Both the position numbers and the translations under genes were made by a program. From Opitutales bacterium (lineage in GTDB: Bacteria; Verrucomicrobiota; Verrucomicrobiia; Opitutales; Seribacteraceae), in assembly GCA_028101545.1 (NCBI GenBank), contig JAOHKZ010000013.1, positions 1-55,915 of the forward strand: a stretch of 55,915 bases of DNA, given 5' to 3'. Below, one piece after another: positions 28,010-36,096 of the stretch. How positions within the stretch are numbered: position 1 is the first letter of the stretch; every line of letters starts with the position of its first letter. The notes under the pieces are model-generated. The model did not search any database and was not told where the DNA came from. It saw only the letters and a program-made list of their open reading frames with translations.

Positions 28010-30679
28010 ATGAAACTAAGATTAGAATATCTCCTCTGGTTCGGATTTCTCCAAGCCAGTCTTTGGGTTGCAAATGCCAAAGTATCGATCCCTGATTCAA
28101 TCGAACCCTTTTTTGAAACCTATTGCTTTGACTGCCACGACACAGATACAGCCAAAGCAGATCTCGACCTCGAAAGCCTGACCCGCTCCATAGCCAACGG
28201 GACGGACGCCCTGCACTGGCAGGATATTCTCGACCAGCTCAATTCGGGAGAGATGCCCCCTAAGAAGAAAGCTCAACCCGGCAAGGAAGAATTGGCCAAG
28301 GTTGTCGGTGATCTTACTGAATCCTTACAATCCGCCCAAAAGATGTTAAAAGACAGTGGCGGTGAGATTGCTCTGCGCCGATTGAACAAGCGTGAATACA
28401 TTACGACCATCAAGGATTTAATGGGAATCCGGATTAATGGAGAGAAACTCCCGGATGATCCGAGCGGTCGTTTTGACACCATTGGACAAAACCAGTCACT
28501 CACCGCGATGCAACTGGAAACCTATTTCAAATTTGCTCAGGAAGTCGCCAAAACGGCTCTGCATTGGGCTTATGAACCACGGCAGGAATCCAAAGTTCTT
28601 GAACGACGGGAGTTTGCCAATACCGAAACCCGAAGCAAGCGGATCTATGAGTTCATGGAAAAAGTCAGGTTGGTCAAGAAAGAGGGAAAGACGCCCGCTG
28701 AAGCCGGACTAACCCAAGAAGAATGGAAAAAGTACGACACCGATGGACCAAATGCGCAAAATGGCGTATGGCAAGGTCAGGAACAGTACTACCAACGGAA
28801 TATGCACATCCATGACAAAGGTCGCATGTTGTCGCATGACCTGCTTGTGGAACATGTGGGGGTCTTCTTCCGCCACGATGCGAGAGCTCATTATCGCGTT
28901 CGTTTTTGCGGCGGAATCGTCGACGGCGTAAAAGTACGCCGGGGCGTTCGTCTGATGGAGCACAATGGAAGATTCAGTGGCAAGCACGGTAGAGCTATCG
29001 GTAGTTTTTGGATTCAAGGAACGATAGATCAACCTTCGGTACATGAGGCGGAGTATCATCCGATTTTCGCACCAGACTTTCGTCCGAAACACTGGCACCA
29101 ATCCCGCAAACATGTCTTCGCACTCGAAGACAAACGGGGCGGACCCGGGTTTGAACAGTTCTACCACCACTATGAACCCATCGAACCAAGTGCACCGAAG
29201 GATACAATCTTTGCCAAATGGATGGAAGTTGAAGGCCCGTTCTACGGTCCCAAATCACCGTTTGAAAATCTGATTGAGAAATATCAAGTAAAGTCGGCAT
29301 CCGAAGAAGAGCTCGATTTGTCCGCAAAGGATTTCTTAGCTGAGTTTGGCAAAGTTGCTTATCGTAACCGAACCATCTCCAATGAGTACCTGCAAAAGCT
29401 ATTGGTATACTACCAACAACAGCGAAAGTCCGGACTCGGGTTTCGTGAAGCAATCATTGATCCCCTGACGATGATCCTGACGTCCACTCGCTTTCTTTAT
29501 CTATGCGAACCGGATGACATTCAAAAACAACCAACCGAGCCAAGTTACACAGAAAGCGAAGGGACTCTTCCAAAACAGGTAGTCAGCAAAGAACAAGTAA
29601 AGAGAAAATCAAAAGTACTCGACGCCTACAGCCTGGCCAATCGTCTTTCATACTTCCTCTGGAGCAGCCCCCCAGACCAAGAACTTAAACGGCTTGTCGA
29701 AATCGGTGACCTACAGAAACCACAAGTGATAGAAAAACAGGTCGAGCGAATGCTGAAGAGCCCGAAAGCGAATAATTTCTTTCAGGGCTTTATGGCACAG
29801 TGGACACATTTGAAACGTTTTGATTCGGTTGGTCTTGATTCGAAATTATTTTTGCATCGCACGGATGGAATGATTCATTCCTCAAAACAGGAGCCCGTTA
29901 AGTTTTTTAAAGTCCTTGTGCATGAGAACCTGAGCACATCCAACCTTATCGATTCCGATTTCGTAGTGGTGAACGGGGTGCTCGCTAGTAAATATGGTTT
30001 GTCAGAACACTACGATGGAGATGGCTTTAAGAAAGTATCCATCCCCCCAGTTTCCCCACGGGGGGGATTGATCACTCAGGCGGCCTTTCTTTCGTCGGGA
30101 ACAATGGGCAGTCGCACCTCACCCGTCATTCGGGGATCCCTAGTGAAGGAGATTCTGCTTAATGATCCGCCTCCCCCTCCCCCTCCCAATGTTCCTGAAT
30201 TGATCGCATCCACCACAGAGCCCTTACCCAGTGTCCGGGATCTTGTCGAACTCCACCAACAAAAGGCTCAATGTGCCTCATGTCATGCCCGCTTTGACTT
30301 CATCGGACTGGGATTGGAAAACTTCGATGCAGTCGGTATGTGGCGGGATCAAGAATTGGTTACCGATGTTGAGCATTTTCGTCAGCTAGCTAACCCGAAG
30401 GCGAAAAGAAAGCTTTATCCTGTGGATGCCAGTGGGGAACTTCCCAATGGAGAAAAATTCAACGATGTACATGGACTGAAAGCAGCCCTGATGAAACAGG
30501 AAAGACAGGTGGCCGCTTCCCTTTTTGAGGGACTCTTATGTTATGCCCTCGGTCGGGACATCAGTTTTACCGATCGTCCGATCATCGAAAAAGCCATCCA
30601 TGAACTGGAAAAAGAAAAATATCCAGTCCGTGACATGATCAAAAAAATCGTCCTCAGCGAACCTTTCTCAAAGTCATAA
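28010..30679 (+). CDS. DUF1592-family secreted cytochrome c-like protein, copy 2
   Basis: 889 residues from the ATG at 28010, signal peptide about 1-23. Same domain order as the preceding gene: CFDCH (Cys39, Cys42, His43), DUF1587, a divergent central part, DUF1595/DUF1592, DUF1588 with CASCH, and DUF1585-like end. Large parts of the first 120 and last 230 residues are nearly identical to copy 1, including 57 identical bases (27722-27778 and 30400-30456). It has a hydrophilic insertion of about 25 residues (near residues 505-530) missing from copy 1. The pair arose by tandem duplication. Confidence 0.88.
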   Translation: MKLRLEYLLWFGFLQASLWVANAKVSIPDSIEPFFETYCFDCHDTDTAKADLDLESLTRSIANGTDALHWQDILDQLNSGEMPPKKKAQPGKEELAKVVGDLTESLQSAQKMLKDSGGEIALRRLNKREYITTIKDLMGIRINGEKLPDDPSGRFDTIGQNQSLTAMQLETYFKFAQEVAKTALHWAYEPRQESKVLERREFANTETRSKRIYEFMEKVRLVKKEGKTPAEAGLTQEEWKKYDTDGPNAQNGVWQGQEQYYQRNMHIHDKGRMLSHDLLVEHVGVFFRHDARAHYRVRFCGGIVDGVKVRRGVRLMEHNGRFSGKHGRAIGSFWIQGTIDQPSVHEAEYHPIFAPDFRPKHWHQSRKHVFALEDKRGGPGFEQFYHHYEPIEPSAPKDTIFAKWMEVEGPFYGPKSPFENLIEKYQVKSASEEELDLSAKDFLAEFGKVAYRNRTISNEYLQKLLVYYQQQRKSGLGFREAIIDPLTMILTSTRFLYLCEPDDIQKQPTEPSYTESEGTLPKQVVSKEQVKRKSKVLDAYSLANRLSYFLWSSPPDQELKRLVEIGDLQKPQVIEKQVERMLKSPKANNFFQGFMAQWTHLKRFDSVGLDSKLFLHRTDGMIHSSKQEPVKFFKVLVHENLSTSNLIDSDFVVVNGVLASKYGLSEHYDGDGFKKVSIPPVSPRGGLITQAAFLSSGTMGSRTSPVIRGSLVKEILLNDPPPPPPPNVPELIASTTEPLPSVRDLVELHQQKAQCASCHARFDFIGLGLENFDAVGMWRDQELVTDVEHFRQLANPKAKRKLYPVDASGELPNGEKFNDVHGLKAALMKQERQVAASLFEGLLCYALGRDISFTDRPIIEKAIHELEKEKYPVRDMIKKIVLSEPFSKS

Positions 30680-30745
30680 CCAATTACAATTGATAAGAAT
30701 TTTATTTCAGAGACATATTATAATCATTAACATTCAAGTATCACT

Positions 30746-32080
30746 ATGAACCTCTCCACCAGTCCCAGCCGCAGATCCTTTCTCCGTAACGGAGCCAAGG
30801 CGATCACCCTCCCCTTTCTTGGCAGTCTTTTACCGACTGCACTCCAAGCCTCCGCGAATAGCACCCTGGCCGGTGGCACACCGAAAAGACTGCTGTGGAT
30901 GTCAATGGGCCATGGTCATATGGAAAGACACTTTTATCCGGAAGATTCCGGCTCGCTGGCTGACATTTCTCTGCCACCCGGCTGGGACCCGATTAAGAAA
31001 AACCTCCGTCATACCACCTTGGTATCGAACTTCTCCAACATGCAAAACAAACAGCCGCATGAAGGAAGTGAAGCGGTTCTTACCTGTGCCAATGTGATCG
31101 GTTTCCCGGGAAAAGCCCGGCACAATAGTATATCCTGCGATCAGGTAGCGGCTGCTCATTTGGGAAAGGATACTCGCTATCAGAGTCTGCAGCTTAATTG
31201 TCCCAAAAGTGACACCGGAAATGGGCATGGTGGTGTGGCGATATCCTATCGTGAAGATGGCAGTCCATTGACTGGCTTCGATTCTCCACTCGAGGTTTAC
31301 CAACGCTTATTCGGAGGTAATGTTTCCAAGGAAGAAGTCCTCAATACCCTCAAACAACGAAAGAGCATATTTGACATCCTCGAATTCGAGAGCAGTTCCA
31401 CCAAACGAATACTCGATCGGGATGACAGGGAGAAACTAGAAGAATACACCACCAGTATTCGAGATATCGAGCTAACCATTAGCCGTGAGGAAGAATGGCT
31501 GGATGTTCCCTACCCAAAGACCACAATGAAAGCTCCCAATGATAGTCAGGTTCTGGCCAGCGGTTCCCATGGTGAAAAAGCAATCCGTACCATGCAGCAA
31601 CTCATTCTCGCGGCCTGGAAAACCGATACCACCCGTGTGGTGACCTACCGCATGCCCGATGCCGGCCTTCTCAAAAGCATGGATATTTCCTCCACGCCTC
31701 ACACACTTTCTCATTACGGAAGCAATTCCTCCCTTCATGAACTGAATCTTCGACGCACCCGGAAATGGATGGAATTGTACTCCGATTTTATTGACCAGTT
31801 GCGATCCGCCAAAGACCCCATGGATCCCAACGGAGGCACCCTCTTCGACAACAGCCTGGTTTATTGCGGTGGAGGCTTACGTACGGCTCACCGCAACACC
31901 AATGTCCCCTGCCTGCTCACGGGAGGCGGGTTTAAAGGACTTACCCACGGTCAGCACCGGTTCGCCCCAAATAAAGACACTCCACTGGCCAACCTCTGGA
32001 CCACCATGCTCCAGGATGCCGGAACCGGGGTCGACCGCTTCGCCGACGCCAACGCCACGGCCCAGTCCATCTGGGGATAG
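30746..32080 (+). CDS. DUF1552 family protein with Tat signal
   Basis: 444 residues. A twin-arginine signal (RRSFLRNGAKAI, residues 9-20) with hydrophobic core ends near TALQASA. The rest follows the DUF1552 pattern: MSMGHGHMERHFYP near the mature N terminus, long region without catalytic motif I can name, and the terminal RFADANATAQSIWG. These genes regularly follow DUF1592-type genes in Planctomycetota and Verrucomicrobiota; the function is not established. The last 93 bp of the gene and its downstream flank are duplicated at 33863-33955. Confidence 0.85.
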   Translation: MNLSTSPSRRSFLRNGAKAITLPFLGSLLPTALQASANSTLAGGTPKRLLWMSMGHGHMERHFYPEDSGSLADISLPPGWDPIKKNLRHTTLVSNFSNMQNKQPHEGSEAVLTCANVIGFPGKARHNSISCDQVAAAHLGKDTRYQSLQLNCPKSDTGNGHGGVAISYREDGSPLTGFDSPLEVYQRLFGGNVSKEEVLNTLKQRKSIFDILEFESSSTKRILDRDDREKLEEYTTSIRDIELTISREEEWLDVPYPKTTMKAPNDSQVLASGSHGEKAIRTMQQLILAAWKTDTTRVVTYRMPDAGLLKSMDISSTPHTLSHYGSNSSLHELNLRRTRKWMELYSDFIDQLRSAKDPMDPNGGTLFDNSLVYCGGGLRTAHRNTNVPCLLTGGGFKGLTHGQHRFAPNKDTPLANLWTTMLQDAGTGVDRFADANATAQSIWG

Positions 32081-32094
32081 AGAGTATCTCCTAA
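32002..32094 (+). repeat. 93-bp direct repeat, copy A (end of DUF1552 gene)
   Basis: This stretch covers the 3' end of the DUF1552 gene and 14 bp beyond its stop. It recurs at 33863-33955 with only 3 mismatches in 93 bases (90 identical), 1861 bp away, so a sulfatase gene is framed by the two copies. Confidence 0.9.
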
Positions 32095-32244
32095 GCGTTC
32101 GATCTGTCCGAAGATGTCCAATACTTCTTTAAGCGTCCCCCGGGTAACCCACGATCAACACGGAACCGGCCCTTATTTACTAGCTGCTTCAGAAATTATG
32201 AAGCTTGAAAAATGTTTAAAGCGAAAGGTTTTAAAAAAGTACTC

Positions 32245-33651
32245 ATGAAAAAAATATTAGCCATCTTGTTATTGCTGACATGCAGTATTTTCGCGGCAGA
32301 AAAAGATAAGCTCAATGTCATTGTCATCATGGCCGATGATTTGGGTTATGCGGATTTATCCTGCACAGGTTTGGCTGATGATGTGCAGACCCCCAATATT
32401 GATCGCATTGCCAAAAAGGGGATTCGCTTTACTAATGGCTATGCAACATCTCCTATATGCAATGCTTCGAGAATTGGCTTAGCAACAGGTGCTTATCAGC
32501 AACGTCAGGGGATTTACTGGTACCAAGGCAAGGGACTTGATGTCCCCAAGTTTAACACCATAGGTGAATCTCTGAAAGCCAATGCTTATAAGACGGGCTA
32601 TGTGGGAAAATTTCATCATGGCCGAAATGATCAACCCAAGCATAGAGGGTTTCCACTCAATCATGGTTACGATAGCTTTTATGGTTTTTCGGGTGGCACT
32701 AAGCACTATTTAATACACAACAAGGCTAGTGAAAAAAAGATTTACCGTGCCGGTCCAATGTATGTTCAGGACAAGCATGTAGATGTGGAAGGTTTTACGA
32801 CTGAGCTCTTCGGTGAACAAGGCCGGGGTTTTGTGCGTAAGCATAAGGATGAGCCCTTCCACCTTTTTCTCTCATTTAATGCGGTTCATCATTACATCAA
32901 CCAACTGCCCAAGTCCTACCTAAAGGAAAAAAATCTAAAGCCTATCCCTGATTTTAAAAATACTAGTGAAGATAAACTTAAATGGCGTGAAGAATTTGAT
33001 TTCCCGAATCATCCACAAGGCCGTCAATATTATCTTGGTCAACTCTATTATTTGGATCGTGAAATCGGCTTGCTTTTAGATGAATTGGAGACTCTTAAAA
33101 TTGCCGACAAAACCATTATTGTTTTTATTGGAGATAATGGGGGTTGTCTCACCATATATGCCAATAATGGGGTATTGAAAGGTGGCAAGCGTACTAGTTT
33201 TGAAGGTGGCCTGCGTGTTCCAATGATTATTTCACATCCTGATATCAAAACGGCGAATATGGTATCCAATGCAATGGTTAGCGCCTTAGACCTGCATCCA
33301 ACGATTTGTGCCATGACTGGTAGTGAAATTCCAAAGAATGTCGATGGCATCAACTTAAGCCCCATGTTTAACGGAGAACAGTTAGATACTGAGCGTCGTG
33401 CCCTCTATTGGGATACACCTTACCAAAAGGCAATCCGCAAAGGGAAATGGAAGCTCTTAATCAATGAGAGAGATCCAAGCGCCGGCAAGCCTGAAAAAAG
33501 AGTTGAAGTTCTGAAAGGTACCTTCTTATACGACTTGGAAGAAGATCCGGGAGAAAGTAAAGATCTGAGTTCTGGGTACCCTGAAATAAAACAAGACTTA
33601 TTAAAAGACCTGCAAAAATGGCAGACTGAAGTCAAGAAATCTCAAAAATAA
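32245..33651 (+). CDS. Secreted sulfatase (family S1) inside direct repeats
   Basis: 468 residues from ATG at 32245; an in-frame ATG at 32212 is possible but the internal one gives a clean signal peptide (MKKILAILLL, cleaved near IFA). Metal site IMADDLGYAD, formylglycine motif CNASR (CxAxR form) with FGly at Cys72, GKFHHGRND, and FIGDNGGCLT at the second metal site. The gene is poorer in GC than the neighbouring DUF1552 gene and is flanked by 93-bp direct repeats; the first 101 bp of its coding region recur at 35907-36007. This suggests recent insertion or rearrangement. Substrate unknown. Confidence 0.9.
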   Translation: MKKILAILLLLTCSIFAAEKDKLNVIVIMADDLGYADLSCTGLADDVQTPNIDRIAKKGIRFTNGYATSPICNASRIGLATGAYQQRQGIYWYQGKGLDVPKFNTIGESLKANAYKTGYVGKFHHGRNDQPKHRGFPLNHGYDSFYGFSGGTKHYLIHNKASEKKIYRAGPMYVQDKHVDVEGFTTELFGEQGRGFVRKHKDEPFHLFLSFNAVHHYINQLPKSYLKEKNLKPIPDFKNTSEDKLKWREEFDFPNHPQGRQYYLGQLYYLDREIGLLLDELETLKIADKTIIVFIGDNGGCLTIYANNGVLKGGKRTSFEGGLRVPMIISHPDIKTANMVSNAMVSALDLHPTICAMTGSEIPKNVDGINLSPMFNGEQLDTERRALYWDTPYQKAIRKGKWKLLINERDPSAGKPEKRVEVLKGTFLYDLEEDPGESKDLSSGYPEIKQDLLKDLQKWQTEVKKSQK

Positions 33652-33683
33652 TTGAACTCTTTAAAGGTCCAAAAAATTCAAAA

Positions 33684-33941
33684 GTGAAATTGTTAATTCA
33701 GCCATTTAAAAATCCCTCTACTCCTAAAGAGGTTAGTATGAAAAGAAAACCCTTTCACATCTACCATCAAACTCACGAAAATAAAGTTACAGGAAAGGCT
33801 GATCCGATTCCTACAGAGACTCCATCAGAGAAGGAACTCATTGTTCACATCGTAGAAAGAGGCACCATGCTCCAGGATGCCGGAGCCGGAGTCGACCGCT
33901 TCGCCGACGCCAACGCCACGGCCCATTCCATCTGGGGATAG
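33684..33941 (+). pseudogene. Chimeric frame ending in a copy of the DUF1552 tail
   Basis: An open frame of 85 codons whose last 25 residues (MLQDAGAGVDRFADANATAHSIWG and neighbours, shown here only in part) match the C terminus of the DUF1552 protein at 30746-32080. The first 60 residues are hydrophilic and unlike anything I recognise. It is most likely a by-product of the rearrangement that made the 93-bp repeat, not a gene. This covers most of the 430-bp gap between 33651 and 34082; the remainder holds the padR promoter. Confidence 0.55.
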
Positions 33942-33955
33942 AGAGTATCTCCTAA
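33863..33955 (+). repeat. 93-bp direct repeat, copy B
   Basis: Second copy of the 93-bp repeat whose copy A is at 32002-32094. Three mismatches: two in the region after GGATGCCGG and one in the codon before the ATCTGGGG stretch. Downstream sequences differ completely after CTCCTAA. Confidence 0.9.
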
Positions 33956-34046
33956 CCGTGCGGTGTGCGGGTGCACATCCTCGATTTAGGATTTGAAGAA
34001 CCGCACCAATATCTGAGGACTCACCTCATACCTCGTGCCTCGATGC

Positions 34047-34075
34047 TTGACATACCTTTTAGTTCAAGGTATTAA
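34047..34075 (+). promoter_or_regulatory. padR promoter with palindromic operator
   Basis: TTGACA (34047-34052), exactly 17 nt, then TATTAA (34070-34075): a near-consensus housekeeping promoter. A perfect 7-bp palindrome, ATACCTT and AAGGTAT with a 7-nt centre (34052-34072), overlaps both boxes. It probably binds the PadR product for autorepression. The ATG at 34082 is 6 nt after the -10 box, which would make the transcript leaderless. Confidence 0.75.
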
Positions 34076-34081
34076 AGTGAA

Positions 34082-34420
34082 ATGAAAAAAGAACTCTTTA
34101 TTGATGGTGTGCCGGAACTACTTCTACTCCGCCTGCTCGCACAAAATGAAATGTACGGCTACGAGCTGGTGGCAAAGATTCACTCGATATCGGACGGCGC
34201 CTTTAGCTTTGGTGAGGGTTGCATTTATCCCATCCTGCACCGCCTCGTGGGAGACCGTTGCCTGAGTATTCGCAAAGAAACGGTTTCCGGGCGCCCACGC
34301 CGGTACTATCGGGTTACGGCCAAGGGAAATAAAAGATTATCTCAACTTGAAGATTCATGGAGCAAAGTCTCCGCAGGAATCAGTAAATTTGGAAAGGACA
34401 GTATCCATGCAACAGCGTGA
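34082..34420 (+). CDS. PadR-family transcriptional repressor
   Basis: 112 residues. Winged-helix core with LLLLRLLAQNEMYGYELVAKI, the loop GEGCIYPILHRL and the wing RRYYRVTAKG, then a short dimerisation helix. These match the PadR family closely (small PadR type). Such repressors sense small molecules or stress and usually control an adjacent membrane protein. It overlaps the next gene by 14 bp, so the two form an operon under the promoter at 34047-34075, likely autorepressed. Confidence 0.9.
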   Translation: MKKELFIDGVPELLLLRLLAQNEMYGYELVAKIHSISDGAFSFGEGCIYPILHRLVGDRCLSIRKETVSGRPRRYYRVTAKGNKRLSQLEDSWSKVSAGISKFGKDSIHATA

Positions 34421-35102
34421 ATTTCTTGCAAGGGCCCGAAAGGCTCTGATTAAACATGGTATAATTGGATCGCGGGCCAAAGCTCTGCTCGAAGAATGGA
34501 ACGATCATCTCCAAAGCGAGGTCGAAAAACTCGTTGCCGGAGGCCAGGACCGTGAATCCTCTTACCATGATGCATGCAAGGCTTTGGGAGAACCTGAATC
34601 ATTGGTTGATTCCGCGGCCAAACAATTGGCGATGGAATCATGGCAAGGACGCAACCCCGTCCTATCTTCAGGAATCCTTAGCGTGGTTGTTTTTCTACTC
34701 GGCATATTGGTAATGGTAGGGGGTGGCTTTCTGCTTATTGCAGGCTGGAAAAATTTATCTACTGAAATTATGCAAAGCCTCATAACCTTCATCAATACTT
34801 TGCCATGGATAGTAGGTTTATGTTGGCTGGCATATCATGCCCGTAAGATGCCACTTGGTTGGAAAGGTTTATGGTTTGTTACCGCCTTTACCGCAATAGT
34901 TCCTGGCTTTATGGGTTTTTTCTTCGAGCCTCCTACAAATGGTCCTGGCACAGGAAGCATGGGCTTCTTCCTTACTTGGATTAGTTATAAACCATTTGAT
35001 TTCATTTTGAAATTTATCATCACATTGGGCCTAACCTCGTTCTTCTGGTGGTTCCAGACAAGAGGCAAAAAACTGGAAGATGAAGGGCAGACACTCTCTT
35101 GA
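34407..35102 (+). CDS. Membrane protein co-operonic with PadR (HAAS-like N terminus)
   Basis: 231 residues from the ATG at 34407. The first 75 residues are helical and charged (LLEEWNDHLQSEVEKL), like the HAAS/DUF1700-type domains often found next to PadR genes. Four membrane segments follow (about 84-105, 118-140, 150-170 and 190-212). Likely a membrane component whose amount is set by PadR; specific function unknown. It overlaps the padR stop by 14 bp. Confidence 0.75.
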   Translation: MQQREFLARARKALIKHGIIGSRAKALLEEWNDHLQSEVEKLVAGGQDRESSYHDACKALGEPESLVDSAAKQLAMESWQGRNPVLSSGILSVVVFLLGILVMVGGGFLLIAGWKNLSTEIMQSLITFINTLPWIVGLCWLAYHARKMPLGWKGLWFVTAFTAIVPGFMGFFFEPPTNGPGTGSMGFFLTWISYKPFDFILKFIITLGLTSFFWWFQTRGKKLEDEGQTLS

Positions 35103-35162
35103 AAGAATACGCACTTAGTAAAAGAGACTGGTAGTACATTTGAATTCTATCCTGCCAATACA

Positions 35163-35183
35163 TAAGAAAGCGGACCTTTCTTA
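35163..35183. repeat. 8-bp inverted repeat after the PadR operon
   Basis: Perfect arms TAAGAAAG and CTTTCTTA with a 5-nt loop (CGGAC), 60 bp after the stop of the PadR-linked gene. It may be a terminator although no T-run follows. The rest of this 232-bp gap (35103-35334) holds no recognisable gene. Confidence 0.35.
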
Positions 35184-35334
35184 CCTTCCCCTCTCAAAAG
35201 TAAAACGAAAAGTTCTCTGAAGGAATTGTGTCAGGAAATTTAGCTAAGAAGTGTTTTACCTTTTTGAAGCCACAAACAGCCCCAAGCTTTCCTTGTGCAC
35301 AAAAACAGCCACCAATCTCCTAATCTCCTGCAAA

Positions 35335-35835
35335 ATGAAATTAATTAAATCATTCCTATCTCTCGCATTAATAGCTCTCATTCCTTGTTTGAGCATCAGT
35401 CTGTTTCCAGTAGTTTCAGCAAACCCCGCTTCGGATAAGCAACGCTTTGAGAAAGTTGCCGAGCAACTTGATTTGGGTGGCGTTCTTTATGGGTATGTCA
35501 GCGTGGATGGTGACCTCTCCGGATTAGCCAAGCTCGCAAACTCCTTCATGTCGGATTTGAAGGAAATTGATAAGGGTATAAGTGCCCATATACCAGATGT
35601 TGATATTGAAGCCCTGATGAAAATTTCCGGCTTGGATTCAATTTCCGCATTAGGGCTAAGCTCCATTCAGACCGATCAAGGCTTCCGCAATAAGGTTTAT
35701 CTCCATGCTCCAAATGGGGCAAGGGGTCTTCTTTCCATATTTGGCAATGAGGCAAAGGAACTTGAAGTTCTCCAGCTTGCTCCTTCGGGTACTGATTTTG
35801 TTGTTCAGCAGAAGGTAAAACTGCAGAATTTTTAA
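35335..35835 (+). CDS. Secreted protein of unknown function, probably truncated
   Basis: 166 residues from ATG at 35335 (an upstream in-frame ATG at 35251 lacks a signal-like N terminus). Signal peptide about 1-31 (cleaved near VVSA). The sequence reads as the N-terminal part of a longer secreted verrucomicrobial protein I recall only loosely: LDSISALGLSS, then KVYLHAPNGARGLLSIFG and LEVLQLAPSGTDFVV, ending abruptly after KLQNF. The start is convincing, the truncation an inference. It lies in the rearranged zone beside a truncated sulfatase. Confidence 0.5.
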   Translation: MKLIKSFLSLALIALIPCLSISLFPVVSANPASDKQRFEKVAEQLDLGGVLYGYVSVDGDLSGLAKLANSFMSDLKEIDKGISAHIPDVDIEALMKISGLDSISALGLSSIQTDQGFRNKVYLHAPNGARGLLSIFGNEAKELEVLQLAPSGTDFVVQQKVKLQNF

Positions 35836-35906
35836 GAAATTCTTTAAAATAACATGAATACCATCTCTTTGATTCTCAACATTAGCTTATTATGAACTTC
35901 TCACAT

Positions 35907-36007
35907 AAAAAAATATTAGCCATCTTGTTATTGCTGACATGCAGTATTCTCGCTGCAGAAAAAGATAAGCTCAATGTCATTGTCATCATGGCCGATGCTT
36001 TGGGTTA
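35907..36007 (+). repeat. 101-bp direct repeat of the sulfatase start
   Basis: Second copy of 32248-32348 (98 of 101 bases identical), 3659 bp apart. It carries the signal-peptide region of the sulfatase and gives the truncated gene at 35892 its N terminus. Confidence 0.9.
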
Positions 36008-36052
36008 CTACGGCGGAGAAATCAAAACACCTAACCTCGATGCTATTGCCGC

Positions 36053-36065
36053 TGATTATTGGCGT
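36053..36065 (+). repeat. 13-bp direct repeat, left copy (flanks esterase gene)
   Basis: TGATTATTGGCGT, repeated exactly at 37029-37041. The copies frame the esterase gene; both sit in a frame reading DYWR. Confidence 0.5.
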
Positions 36066-36096
36066 TCGACAAGAAGAAGGAGCTAGAAATAAACAT

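Larger units (their letters stand above)
35892..36086 (+). pseudogene. Truncated sulfatase 5' fragment
   Basis: 64 codons. The first part duplicates the 5' end of the sulfatase at 32245 (101 bp, 35907-36007, 3 mismatches), including its signal peptide. The second metal Asp is already lost (MADALGYYGG against MADDLGYADL). It continues with EIKTPNLDAIAADYWR, a sulfatase-like stretch from a different source, then meets a stop. No formylglycine motif, so no activity is possible. Confidence 0.85.

Noticed and set aside
35974-36096. 41-residue N-terminal extension of the esterase
   Set aside because: It is an out-of-frame reading of the truncated sulfatase; the ATG at 36097 gives a proper signal peptide.
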